Source: Paenibacillus wynnii
Lineage (GTDB): Bacteria > Bacillota > Bacilli > Paenibacillales > Paenibacillaceae
NCBI RefSeq assembly: GCF_030812855.1
Contig: NZ_JAUSTK010000024.1
Location: 1 to 64,000, forward strand
DNA length: 64,000 bases
Reading direction: 5' to 3'
Shown here piece after piece: positions 33,957-42,086 of this stretch; within the stretch, counting starts at the first letter, position 1, and each line of letters starts with the position of its first letter. A program made the translations under genes and the position numbers. Below the pieces are notes generated by a model. That model made no database searches. It saw nothing but the letters and a program-made list of their open reading frames with translations, and was not told where the DNA came from.

Positions 33957-33993
33957 TTACAAGTTGTAGTTTATCCTAGTATAATTAATACTA
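33957..33993 (+). promoter_or_regulatory. Promoter with overlapping inverted repeat
   Basis: TTACAA (33957-33962), 17 bases, TATAAT (33980-33985) is a likely promoter of the regulator gene. TAGTAT-AATTA-ATACTA (33977-33993) overlaps the -10, so a protein bound there would repress. The wider flank TGTAGT/ACTACA adds symmetry. It sits in the 142-base divergent gap between the FabF-like and regulator genes. Confidence 0.65.
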
Positions 33994-34032
33994 CAGTAAG
34001 ACAACACACTGAAAGTCACGGGGGATTACGAT

Positions 34033-34878
34033 ATGTCTAATCAGACAAGACTTCAAGCGTTATCGAATTTCTTAAAAGCACGCCGTGCGGCTATATCACC
34101 AGCATCCGTGGGACTGCCGGAAGGTACGCGCAGACGAACTCCAGGCTTAAGAAGGGAAGAGGTAGCCCAGCTCGCGGGGGTCAGCAGTACTTGGTATACA
34201 TGGCTGGAGCAGGGACGGGATATTAAAGTATCTTCATCGGTTCTCGATTGTATCGCTGCAGCCTTGCAACTCACAAAGGATGAGCGGAAGTATCTTTTTG
34301 CATTGGCGCTGGAAACCGGACCTGAGAATGAACCGTTTCGACAGGAGCAATTCTCTGAGATTAGTCCTTCACTGCAAAAAATATTAAAAGAGCTTAAATA
34401 TTGTCCCACTCTTATATCGGACCGACGCTGCGGCATTGTGGGGTGGAATGAGGCAGCGGCCCATGTCTTCCTCGATTTTGCTCAACTGCCCGCAGAGGAA
34501 CGCAATATGATCCGCTTATTGTTTGTACGTAAGGAATTTCAACGCCTGGCTGTAAACTGGGAGCAATTCGTCAGAGGCTATTTATCTATTTTCCGGGCAT
34601 ATTACGGGCAATATGTAGAGGATCGCTGGTACGACGATTTTATTGCGGAAATGAAAGAGGTACATCCATCTTTTAATGACCTGTGGGAGCAAAGCCGGGT
34701 CAGCTCTGCTCCGGATGTGGTGCTGGAATTCAGACATTCAAAAGCGGGGAAAATGCTGTTCCACCTAACCTCATTACAGGTTCAAGGCAGTTCGGATTTA
34801 CGCTGCAGTATTTATACTCCAGCCGGTGATTCGAACACTGAATCTAAGCTAAAACTGCTTATGGAGCAGAATACGTAA
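34033..34878 (+). CDS. MmyB-type XRE transcriptional regulator
   Basis: The 281-residue protein has an N-terminal helix-turn-helix (RRTPGLRREEVAQLAGVSST with WYTWLEQGRDIKVS, about residues 34-70) and a C-terminal MmyB-like ligand-binding domain from about residue 108 (LKYCPTLISDRRCGIVGWNEA). This PAS-like domain has been reported to bind fatty acids in some members. GGGGG precedes the ATG at short distance. Divergence from a FabF-like gene makes control by a fatty acid product plausible; that link is inference. Confidence 0.88.
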   Translation: MSNQTRLQALSNFLKARRAAISPASVGLPEGTRRRTPGLRREEVAQLAGVSSTWYTWLEQGRDIKVSSSVLDCIAAALQLTKDERKYLFALALETGPENEPFRQEQFSEISPSLQKILKELKYCPTLISDRRCGIVGWNEAAAHVFLDFAQLPAEERNMIRLLFVRKEFQRLAVNWEQFVRGYLSIFRAYYGQYVEDRWYDDFIAEMKEVHPSFNDLWEQSRVSSAPDVVLEFRHSKAGKMLFHLTSLQVQGSSDLRCSIYTPAGDSNTESKLKLLMEQNT

Positions 34879-34980
34879 GTCTAGCATTCAATAATTGTGT
34901 GTCTTCATTAATCCCTATGTCCAAGCATCTGTTCTAACGTCTCATAGAATAGAGTATCAACACAAAAGGAGATGAAACAT

Positions 34981-35406
34981 ATGTCTAAAGTTATAATTGA
35001 TTACAATTCCACTGTAGTGACACCCATTGCAAACGGAGTGAATATCCTGATACCAAATACCCCGGTAGGTGTTTCCATTGCAACGACATCGGTATATATT
35101 GACCCTGCAAACCCTGCTTCGGCCACAAATAGGGTAGAATTGACAGCAACATTTGGTTATCGTTCAATTGTAGGAGAACCGGAAGTTATTGTACGTCTTT
35201 GGCGTGCAGGCACCGAAATCTACTACGCATTGGCAGGAGATGCTTTTAATGGGGTCGATGAATATTCTCTTGTATCCTTGCAAATGATTGAACACGCTCC
35301 ATTAGGAACACAAAACTATCAATTAATAGTGGAAAACCGTAACCCAGCATCTACTGCAAGAGTTATTGGTCCAATTACTTTTACTGCAATAGCTATAGGC
35401 GGTTAA
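34981..35406 (+). CDS. Beta-rich protein of unknown function, 141 aa
   Basis: The protein has no signal peptide or membrane helix and is rich in V, T, A and N with alternating hydrophobic residues, e.g. VVTPIANGVNILIPNT and VGVSIATTSVYIDP, suggesting a jelly-roll or similar beta sandwich. The last strand is TARVIGPITFTAIAI. It looks like small surface or spore-coat components in Bacillales, but I do not recognise a named family. AAAAGGAG lies nine bases before ATG 34981; ATG 34972 is too close to it. A strong terminator follows. Confidence 0.65.
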   Translation: MSKVIIDYNSTVVTPIANGVNILIPNTPVGVSIATTSVYIDPANPASATNRVELTATFGYRSIVGEPEVIVRLWRAGTEIYYALAGDAFNGVDEYSLVSLQMIEHAPLGTQNYQLIVENRNPASTARVIGPITFTAIAIGG

Positions 35407-35453
35407 GCTATTATTAGCTCTTTTTTATCCAAATGGCAGCATACACGACAAGC

Positions 35454-35494
35454 AAAAAAGGCAAGTCTCTATATTCCTGAGACATGCCTTTTTT
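35454..35494 (+). terminator. Bidirectional terminator
   Basis: AAAAAAGGCA-A-GTCTC pairs with GAGAC-A-TGCCTTTTTT around a short loop, with A and T runs on either side. It serves the beta-rich protein gene and the convergent alkD-like gene. Confidence 0.88.
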
Positions 35495-35566
35495 GAATTA
35501 TAATATATTCAATGATATAGCTTGCCGCAGTTGTCCTCGAATTCTAACTCATTACAAGTTCGAAAG

Positions 35567-36226
35567 TTAGCTTTTCCCAATCCACTTCAGGCCTTCACGC
35601 TTACTGAGCGGCTTTAAATCTTCCTTTTCGATGAAGGCTTTAACAGAGACGGGGTTCGTTTTTGAATATTCACGCAGCGCCCAGCCTATTGCTTTTTGCA
35701 GAAAGAATTCAGAGGAATCCGCATGTGTAAGGATATAGCGGTATAGCAGGGCTTCGTCTGTGTCCATCTTGTAATGTAGCTGAAAGAGAATAGCGGTTCG
35801 ATTAAGCCACATGTTGTCGGAATGAAGCCACTTTTCTCCATAATCTGCTTGCAAATGCGGTGATTTATGTAGTAGATAGCCGGCAGCATTAGTAGCCAAT
35901 AGATCAACGGTATCCCACCAAGATCGGCATAGGATGAAGCTTTCAATTAACGGGAGATCTTCGGGTTCCAATGTTTTTCTAACTTTAAGTAAAATGTCTA
36001 GTGCGGAGTATTGGTACTCCCGCTCTGGAAGATCCCATAGAATAGACAGCCACTCTTTCTTAGCAGGATAATGCTTCAGGAATTCCTTGACTATTTCTCT
36101 GCGTTCTGGAGATTTGATTCCGAGAAAAGAGAATTGGTCACGCATATAGGCGGACATGGATTTTGCTGTTTCTAGATCTTTCCGATCCTCTAGACGCTGA
36201 ATGAGTATATGGATGTTATCTACCAC
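35567..36226 (-). CDS. DNA alkylation repair protein (AlkD-like)
   Basis: A 219-residue HEAT-like repeat protein of the AlkD glycosylase family, which removes bulky N-alkyl purines. Visible blocks: MRDQFSFLGIKSPERREIVK at the start, EREYQYSALDILLK, CRSWWDTVDLLATNAAG (with the W-D pair near the active site), and FFLQKAIGWALREYSKTNP, where the tryptophan and acidic residues line the DNA groove. The start is GTG at 36226 with GGAGGAT eight bases before it. It lies 50 bases after the MFS gene on the same strand. Confidence 0.92.
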   Translation of the reverse strand: MVDNIHILIQRLEDRKDLETAKSMSAYMRDQFSFLGIKSPERREIVKEFLKHYPAKKEWLSILWDLPEREYQYSALDILLKVRKTLEPEDLPLIESFILCRSWWDTVDLLATNAAGYLLHKSPHLQADYGEKWLHSDNMWLNRTAILFQLHYKMDTDEALLYRYILTHADSSEFFLQKAIGWALREYSKTNPVSVKAFIEKEDLKPLSKREGLKWIGKS

Positions 36227-36276
36227 GATTAAGTCATCCTCCGAGTTTTATTTAGATCTTATCACTAAAAGAAAGA

Positions 36277-37416
36277 CTAATTTCTTCCATAAATCTGATA
36301 TAGAATGAATCCAAACAACATCCCCAAGAACGACATGGCGGATACGGACAAGTATAAAATCTGGCCCCCAAAGGATTCATATAGAGCACCGCCAACGTAA
36401 GAGGCAAGAATGCCTGATACCCCAAAGAATAGCAATGCCAGTACCGTTTGTCCCGTGGCCCGCCATTCTTCTGGCACAATTCGGTAAAGGTATTGTATTG
36501 CGGCAGAGTAGAACACCGGAAAGGTAAGCAATTGCAGAATTTGCAGGTAGACCAGCAAATGTGGATCTGTAATCCAGGCCGAGAGAAAGAAGCGGATAAA
36601 ATAAAAGGCACCTGAGAATGAAATGATAATCAATTCTTTTCCTTTACGCAGCCACCAGAAGCTTAAGGCGAATACAATGATTTCGCTGCCTGCCGCCAGG
36701 AACCAGGCTTGTCCCACCAGCTCAGGACTTCCTCCTAGCTCACGGATATAAACTCCAAGAAAGGTGTCATTCATCCTTGCTGGAACAGAGCTAATAAATA
36801 CGAGCACAAGGAATAACAAGGTCTCCTTATTGCTCAGAAAAATTTTCAGACTACTTAGTGTAACGGGTTTCCCTGTAACGGGTGCATCCGGCATTATCCA
36901 ACTGACGATAAAGCTGATTACAGAGATTCCAGCAAAAAGAAGAGCCAGACTGTGTGCGCCATAATAGGTCATCATATATCCGGTTAACAGCGCCATTACA
37001 CCGTAACCAAGTGCACCATACGTGCGAATGGAACCATAACTGATCCCGGAAGCCTCGGCAATGCGGAAGTTCAAGCTTTCGGTCAGGGGATCAATAGGCA
37101 TCAGGAAAAAATATAGCAGCATTGCGAATAATATAAGCTGGACATAGCTGCTGGAATCGTACAATAGGTAACCGAAGACGGCAGAGCACAGCAGCAGTAC
37201 CAATAAGACCTTGCGAATGGTCTTGGTTTTATCACTGATCATACCCCATAAGGGTTGGGCAATAAGGGTTACAAAGCCGCCGGTTCCTATAATAAAGCCG
37301 ATTTGTGCCGGGTTTAAGCCTTGTTCACCTAGATAGACCGGAAGAAAAGGAATAAACATCGCCAACAGCGCAAAATATAAAAAGTTAAAGCCTCGTAGTA
37401 ATCTGGGTGCTCTCAT
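36277..37416 (-). CDS. MFS transporter
   Basis: A 12-helix major facilitator protein of about 379 residues. The first helix is FNFLYFALLAMFIPFLPVYL. GFVTLIAQPLWGMISDKT carries the loop 2-3 motif (GxxxDxxxxR equivalent, WGMISDKTKTIRK). The arrangement matches the MFS_1-like/LacY-type branch often found in Paenibacillus. Substrate unknown. I favour ATG 37416, which has GAGGA ten bases upstream; ATG 37437 has no ribosome binding site but extends the frame by seven residues. It is probably cotranscribed with the alkD-like gene. Confidence 0.87.
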   Translation of the reverse strand: MRAPRLLRGFNFLYFALLAMFIPFLPVYLGEQGLNPAQIGFIIGTGGFVTLIAQPLWGMISDKTKTIRKVLLVLLLCSAVFGYLLYDSSSYVQLILFAMLLYFFLMPIDPLTESLNFRIAEASGISYGSIRTYGALGYGVMALLTGYMMTYYGAHSLALLFAGISVISFIVSWIMPDAPVTGKPVTLSSLKIFLSNKETLLFLVLVFISSVPARMNDTFLGVYIRELGGSPELVGQAWFLAAGSEIIVFALSFWWLRKGKELIIISFSGAFYFIRFFLSAWITDPHLLVYLQILQLLTFPVFYSAAIQYLYRIVPEEWRATGQTVLALLFFGVSGILASYVGGALYESFGGQILYLSVSAMSFLGMLFGFILYQIYGRN

Positions 37417-37554
37417 AAGATTCTGATCCTCGTTCATTTCATTAGAATTTGGTTGTAGTCAACCTTGTTATTTTAACACGCTTAGGCAAGGGAAACAGCT
37501 TTACTTATGTTACACTTAAGGTAATCATAGTGACTGGTTAGGAGATTGAGGAAC

Positions 37555-38313
37555 TTGAAGATGATATCCTGGAATGTGAATGGTCTAAGAGCATGTGTAA
37601 CAAAAGGGTTTTATGATTATTTTGAAGAAAGTGCGGCAGATATATTCTGTGTACAGGAAACCAAACTTCAGGAAGGGCAAATTTCACTGGAGCTCGGTGA
37701 GGAGTATCATCAATATTGGAATTATGCACTAAAGAAGGGATACTCGGGAACGGCTGTATTTACCAAAGTTAAACCGCTCTCCGTAAGATACGGAATAGAG
37801 GATAATGAGGAACCCGAGGGTCGTATTTTAACACTTGAATTCGAGCAGTTCTATTTGATCAATGTCTACACACCTAATGCCAAACGTGACCTCTCCAGAC
37901 TTGAGGACAGGGTGGAATGGGAGGACCGCTTCCGCAGCTATATTCAGGAACTGGACAAGCTTAAGCCTGTCATTGTATGTGGGGATTTGAATGTGGCCCA
38001 TGAGGAAATTGATCTGAAGAATCCGAAATCTAACCGTGAGAATTCAGGATTTACGATGGAAGAGAGAGGGAAGATGACCACGCTGCTAGACTCCGGATTT
38101 ATAGATTCCTACAGACACTTCTACCCTGAAAAAGAAGGAGCTTACACCTGGTGGTCTTACATGCCGAAGGTGAGAGAGCGGAACGTGGGCTGGCGGATTG
38201 ATTATTTTCTGGCTTCTTCACGGCTTGCACCTCAATTGGTGAATGCGCAAATAGATTGTGATGTAATGGGCAGTGATCATTGTCCGATTGTTCTTGAAAT
38301 TGCAAACGTTTAA
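37555..38313 (+). CDS. exoA: Exodeoxyribonuclease III ExoA
   Basis: ExoA is an AP endonuclease/3'-exonuclease of base-excision repair. It begins MKMISWNVNGLRA, with VQETKLQ (catalytic Glu), NVYTPNAKRDLSRL (Tyr), CGDLNVAHEEIDLKNPK (DxN), WWSYM and MGSDHCPIVLEI (catalytic Asp-His). TTG 37555 follows TAGGAGA at nine bases and gives 252 residues, the length of Bacillus ExoA; an earlier TTG at 37546 sits too near the site. Its stop overlaps the stop of the convergent hydrolase gene by four bases. Confidence 0.95.
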   Translation: MKMISWNVNGLRACVTKGFYDYFEESAADIFCVQETKLQEGQISLELGEEYHQYWNYALKKGYSGTAVFTKVKPLSVRYGIEDNEEPEGRILTLEFEQFYLINVYTPNAKRDLSRLEDRVEWEDRFRSYIQELDKLKPVIVCGDLNVAHEEIDLKNPKSNRENSGFTMEERGKMTTLLDSGFIDSYRHFYPEKEGAYTWWSYMPKVRERNVGWRIDYFLASSRLAPQLVNAQIDCDVMGSDHCPIVLEIANV

Positions 38314-39344
38314 TAAGGCGTATTATCCTGTAAATGTTGAATAAGTCTTTGCTCATTTTCTCTTGCATCATCAAGATGAAAAGCATGTGAAGATTTATCC
38401 GACCAATACAACTTTTTGCCTTTTGGAGCATCGAGGGCTTCATAATAACAAGTGATTAGTTCGGGCATGAAATGTTTATCTTTGCTTCCGTGTATAAACA
38501 TGACAGGCATTTGTAACGATGGGATCTCCGTAAAAAAGTCAAATGTATTGATGTCGAGCAACATTTCTTCTGTATAAGAGAGTTTGAAGCCTCGAACAAG
38601 AGAATTATAAATGTCCATAAAAGAATAATCTAGCGAACGTAACATGATTTTAAGACCTGTAAAGAACGTAGCAGACTTACTATCACCTGCGTCGTGAAAC
38701 ATAGATTTATATTTAAACTGCCATTTCCGAATAACACCCCATTGCTTTAAGCTTTTCATATAAGGTGGTTCGCCTACGGCAGAGAGTTCCTGTAATGCTT
38801 TTTGATTATTGGTCTCTCTTGCTCTTTCTAGCAGCCACTTGTAACTTAGTTTATCATTTTCAACCCAGTTCGTGATTTGTGAAAATCCAGTATAGGAGTA
38901 GTATCTTTCTGGATATGTATAGGCGAGGGACAAGGCGATAACACTACCCCAAGAATGGGAAACTAGATGTAGTTTTCCTTGATTGAATCGATTTCTTAAA
39001 TAATCAGTGACATCTCGGGCGTCATTGATGAATTGTTTTAAGTGCATGGTTTCTTTCGGAATAGCTTTGGAATAGGATTTTCCTGTGCCGCGTTGATCCC
39101 AAAAAACAACGGTAAAATATTTTATCAATTCCTTGGTAGTCGTCACCAATGCATAATCGGATCCACGGTTTGAAACTCCAGGAAACGGCATACTAGGACC
39201 TCCATGAATAAAAAGCAAGACGGGACTGCCTGGTTTTTCCGTTTGTATTAAAATGCTCTGTTTAACGCCACCAATGATAATCTTTTCGACGGAACTGATA
39301 CCTTGTTCCGAAATCGAAAAATCGACATTTTTAAATAATTTCAT
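38310..39344 (-). CDS. Alpha/beta hydrolase, prolyl-aminopeptidase-like
   Basis: A 344-residue alpha/beta hydrolase with an S33-type look: LFIHGGPSMPFPG carries the HGGP oxyanion block, VFWDQRGTGKSYSK is highly typical of proline iminopeptidases, VSHSWGSVIALSLA holds the nucleophilic serine, and FIHGSKDKHFMP with the later SSHAFHLDD gives Asp and His. Cytosolic. GAGGTGA precedes the ATG. Peptidase activity is likely but unproven. Confidence 0.85.
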   Translation of the reverse strand: MKLFKNVDFSISEQGISSVEKIIIGGVKQSILIQTEKPGSPVLLFIHGGPSMPFPGVSNRGSDYALVTTTKELIKYFTVVFWDQRGTGKSYSKAIPKETMHLKQFINDARDVTDYLRNRFNQGKLHLVSHSWGSVIALSLAYTYPERYYSYTGFSQITNWVENDKLSYKWLLERARETNNQKALQELSAVGEPPYMKSLKQWGVIRKWQFKYKSMFHDAGDSKSATFFTGLKIMLRSLDYSFMDIYNSLVRGFKLSYTEEMLLDINTFDFFTEIPSLQMPVMFIHGSKDKHFMPELITCYYEALDAPKGKKLYWSDKSSHAFHLDDARENEQRLIQHLQDNTPY

Positions 39345-39440
39345 AAGTCACCTCTAATTTATTACAATCGTCTATTCATAACCATATTCTAATTTTTGGG
39401 GAAAAGAAGAATGATCACTTATATTTTAGGAGGGAGCAAC

Positions 39441-39809
39441 ATGGAAGTTTTTGCAGAGTACTTAGCGAATATGGATAACCCGCAACATCGGGCCCGTACG
39501 GAAGAAGTTTTAGCTTGGGTAACTAAGAAGTTTCCAGATTTAATGCCAAAAATCGCGTGGAATCAGCCTATGTTTACCGATCACGGCACATTTATTATTG
39601 GATTTAGCGTAGCCAAACAACATTTGGCTATTGCCCCTGAAAGGGCAGGGATTCTTCATTTTTCTGATGAAATTGTGCAGGCTGGCTATGATCACACCAA
39701 ACAGTTGATACGTATCAAATGGGATAGTCCGGTTGATTTCTCATTGCTTGAGAAAGTGATCGAGTATAATATTTTGGATAAGGCAGACTGTTCAACTTTT
39801 TGGCGGTAG
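39441..39809 (+). CDS. fra: Frataxin-like iron chaperone Fra (DUF1801)
   Basis: The 122-residue protein closely matches my memory of Bacillus Fra (YdhG), an iron chaperone for Fe-S and heme assembly. Diagnostic stretches are EVFAEYLANMDNPQHRARTE, KIAWNQPMFTDHGTFIIGFS, HLAIAPERAGILHF and the very C-terminus KADCSTFWR. TAGGAGGG lies directly before ATG 39441; the frame opens earlier without homology. It is monocistronic and ends in a terminator. Confidence 0.88.
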   Translation: MEVFAEYLANMDNPQHRARTEEVLAWVTKKFPDLMPKIAWNQPMFTDHGTFIIGFSVAKQHLAIAPERAGILHFSDEIVQAGYDHTKQLIRIKWDSPVDFSLLEKVIEYNILDKADCSTFWR

Positions 39810-39821
39810 TAAAAATAAAAT

Positions 39822-39855
39822 GACCGGAAACTCTCTGAAAAGAGTTTTTCCGGTC
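39822..39855 (+). terminator. Terminator between fra and the serine hydrolase gene
   Basis: GACCGGAAACTCT pairs with AGAGTTTTTCCGGTC (two-base bulge), followed by TTTCTGC. It can serve both convergent genes. Confidence 0.8.
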
Positions 39856-39861
39856 TTTCTG

Positions 39862-41316
39862 CTATATAGCTCTGCCGATAGTCGTTTCCGGATCACTCTG
39901 ATCGGATATGTTGATCCGCTGATTAAGCACTATCGTATGGTCCTCCACTTTCACTTCAATGGTAATACGGAAAGGGGCTTCAATAAACAGCAGAGTTAGC
40001 TGGAGCGTATCTTCAGATATCCAGGTGAAGCTGGCCATAATAGCATTATCGGTCTGAGCGCCCTGAAGAATCCTGGCATAGCTCTCCGCCCACACACCTC
40101 TTCCGCAGTGAATGACTTGTGCATCGAGTTTATGATTCTGAAGAATGATTTCGGCTCCCTTTGCAGTGAAAGTCAGGGAGAAGGTATCCAATTTCTCTTC
40201 ATTGTCCTCCAGTCTATAAACTTTGCCGCTAATCATTTCTTCATAGGATGAAGCTGCCTGCAGCTGTGGCGGGTCAATCGTCAGAAGGTTTATTTGCTCA
40301 GTTAAACGGGCTGCTGCTGAAGGATCTTCTATAGTAATCGACTCTTCGTTCATAGCAGGTAGCAAAGTATCCCAGATCGCATTTAACACACCCTGAGTAT
40401 TGTTCGTTCCACTTGTTATTGCTATAACCGCATCCTGTTCCGGCATTACGATGCAAAATTGTCCAAATGCTCCATCTGCTCGATAAGCACCATGGCGGCA
40501 TTTCCAGAACTGATAGCCGTATCCTTGTGTCCAATCACTATCTCCACTGTCCCCAGTAGTGATTTGCTTAGAAGTCGCTTCATGAATCCACTCTTCAGAC
40601 AGAATCCGTTGCTTATCCAAAGTTCCTTTTTGCAAATAGAATTGGCCGAATCTTGCGATATCTTCAGTTGTAATGCTTAGACCATACCCCCCAGTGTTGA
40701 TACCCCTTGGACAGGATTCCCAGGTTGGATCTTTAATGCCCAAAGGAGAAAATAGCCGCGGCTTCAGAAAATCCAATAGAGTGTTTCCAGTTATCTTCTG
40801 AATAATTGCAGACAATATGTAGGTAGCTCCGTTGTTGTAGAGGAAATGTGTACCGGGTTCTTTCTCTACAGGCTCACTCAGGAATGCTTTCACCCAATTC
40901 CCATCTTCGCTTTTACGGATAGCCTCCATTGTATCCACGACGTGACCGGTTCCCATCATTAATAAATGTCGTACACTCAATTTAGCTAAATGGTCCGAAA
41001 TGACGTCCGGTGCTTCCTCCGGGAAGAAGGAAACCACTGCATCATCGAGAGACAACAAGTTTTCAGAGACAGCGATACCAATGGCGGTTGAGGTAAAGCT
41101 TTTGCTAAGCGAAAATAACATATGTGGAAGTGTTGCCTTGTAAGGAGACCACCAGCCTTCTGCCACAACCTGACCGTGCCTTAGTATCATGAAGCTGTGC
41201 AGCTCCAGCTTGTTGTTATGTATTGTTGTAAGGAAATTAGATATTGCTTCTGATGAAATACCTTGTGCTTCTGGACAGCTTCTTGGTAGTTGAAGACTTG
41301 TACTGGGGGTTCCCAT
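39862..41316 (-). CDS. Class C beta-lactamase-type serine hydrolase
   Basis: A 484-residue serine hydrolase of the beta-lactamase/DD-peptidase superfamily. SLSKSFTSTAIG has the catalytic SxxK, YNNGATYILSAII the YxN motif, and RADGAFGQFCIV is the likely third block (KTG/HxG position). The C-terminal 150 residues form an extra domain. No signal peptide is visible, so it is probably an esterase or peptidase in the cytosol rather than a secreted lactamase. It is monocistronic. Confidence 0.85.
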   Translation of the reverse strand: MGTPSTSLQLPRSCPEAQGISSEAISNFLTTIHNNKLELHSFMILRHGQVVAEGWWSPYKATLPHMLFSLSKSFTSTAIGIAVSENLLSLDDAVVSFFPEEAPDVISDHLAKLSVRHLLMMGTGHVVDTMEAIRKSEDGNWVKAFLSEPVEKEPGTHFLYNNGATYILSAIIQKITGNTLLDFLKPRLFSPLGIKDPTWESCPRGINTGGYGLSITTEDIARFGQFYLQKGTLDKQRILSEEWIHEATSKQITTGDSGDSDWTQGYGYQFWKCRHGAYRADGAFGQFCIVMPEQDAVIAITSGTNNTQGVLNAIWDTLLPAMNEESITIEDPSAAARLTEQINLLTIDPPQLQAASSYEEMISGKVYRLEDNEEKLDTFSLTFTAKGAEIILQNHKLDAQVIHCGRGVWAESYARILQGAQTDNAIMASFTWISEDTLQLTLLFIEAPFRITIEVKVEDHTIVLNQRINISDQSDPETTIGRAI

Positions 41317-41504
41317 AATCTCATCCTCTCAAGAGTAATAGCATTCACACATTTTCGATAGAATTCCACAATATCTATTTTATACCAAATAGACTTCAAT
41401 ATGCTGTAAATAATTACGGTTTCAATACCATTTATCTTCTGCTTAATAAGGGGGTTACTTCATATTTTGCTGCATAGATATGTAAATAAAGGAGCGTGAA
41501 GAGG

Positions 41505-41852
41505 TTGGAGAAAAAGGTGCAGCAATACTACAAGCTTAAGCAGAAACACAAAGAAATAGAAAAGGAATTAGCGGAGTTACGTCAGGAGATCGTGACTTAT
41601 TGCAATGAGCAGGAGAAAAATGATGTGGATATTGGAAGCTATAAGGTCAAGCTGGTTACGCAAAATCGAAAGGAATATGATGACATTAAGCTCTATGAAA
41701 CCCTATCAGACCCAGAGGTATGGAGAATGCTCTCCAAATCAGATTCGGCGAAGATCGCAAGCTTGACTAAGCTTAATGTAATCTCAGAAGATAAAATATC
41801 ACATACTTATACATTGAAGACTATTACTTTGCTCCAAGTGGATAAGAAATAG
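41505..41852 (+). CDS. Coiled-coil protein of unknown function, 115 aa
   Basis: A small soluble protein. The first 40 residues form a charged coiled coil (YYKLKQKHKEIEKELAELRQ) and the rest a compact mixed domain (SYKVKLVTQNRKEYDDIKLY). TTG 41505 has AAAGGAG ten bases upstream; the in-frame GTG at 41496 is directly against it. I do not recognise the family; the shape recalls small phage-like host-nuclease-inhibitor or spore proteins, without a firm match. Terminator follows. Confidence 0.6.
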   Translation: MEKKVQQYYKLKQKHKEIEKELAELRQEIVTYCNEQEKNDVDIGSYKVKLVTQNRKEYDDIKLYETLSDPEVWRMLSKSDSAKIASLTKLNVISEDKISHTYTLKTITLLQVDKK

Positions 41853-41878
41853 CGTGAGGTTTTTTCTATTTTAAAAGG

Positions 41879-41907
41879 GCGGTTCCCTTAGGGGGACCGT
41901 TTTTTTT
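41879..41907 (+). terminator. Intrinsic terminator
   Basis: GCGGTTCCC and GGGGGACCGT form a stem with G-U pairs and a TTA loop, followed by TTTTTTT. It ends the coiled-coil protein gene. Confidence 0.87.
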
Positions 41908-41912
41908 GTAAA

Positions 41913-42017
41913 TATAAGAAAGTATAAGTTTTCAGTATACTTAGCTTATATTTCTACGAGAAACGGATACCGTCCTAGTAAGGACGGCAAAGCCGTTTCT
42001 TCTTGCGAGAATCGCAA
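41913..42017 (+). ncRNA. Multi-stem structured leader or repeat upstream of ampS
   Basis: Three consecutive hairpins are packed into 105 bases. First, TATAAG/CTTATA (41913-41950) encloses AAGTATA/TATACTT (41920-41942). Second, AGAAACGG/CCGTTTCT (41959-42000) encloses CCGTCCT-AGTA-AGGACGG (41970-41987). Third, TTGCG/CGCAA (42003-42017). It ends about 50 bases before the ampS ribosome binding site. It does not match a riboswitch class I know. It may be a regulatory leader or a dispersed palindromic repeat. Confidence 0.55.
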
Positions 42018-42086
42018 CCCAGCTGATTTTGCGTTAAAATAAATAGAGAAGGTTGGCTAATAAAAGATATGGAGGAAGAGAATGTT

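Noticed and set aside
39862..41316. Secreted beta-lactamase giving drug resistance
   Set aside because: No signal peptide or lipobox is present, and the C-terminal domain is unlike class C lactamases.
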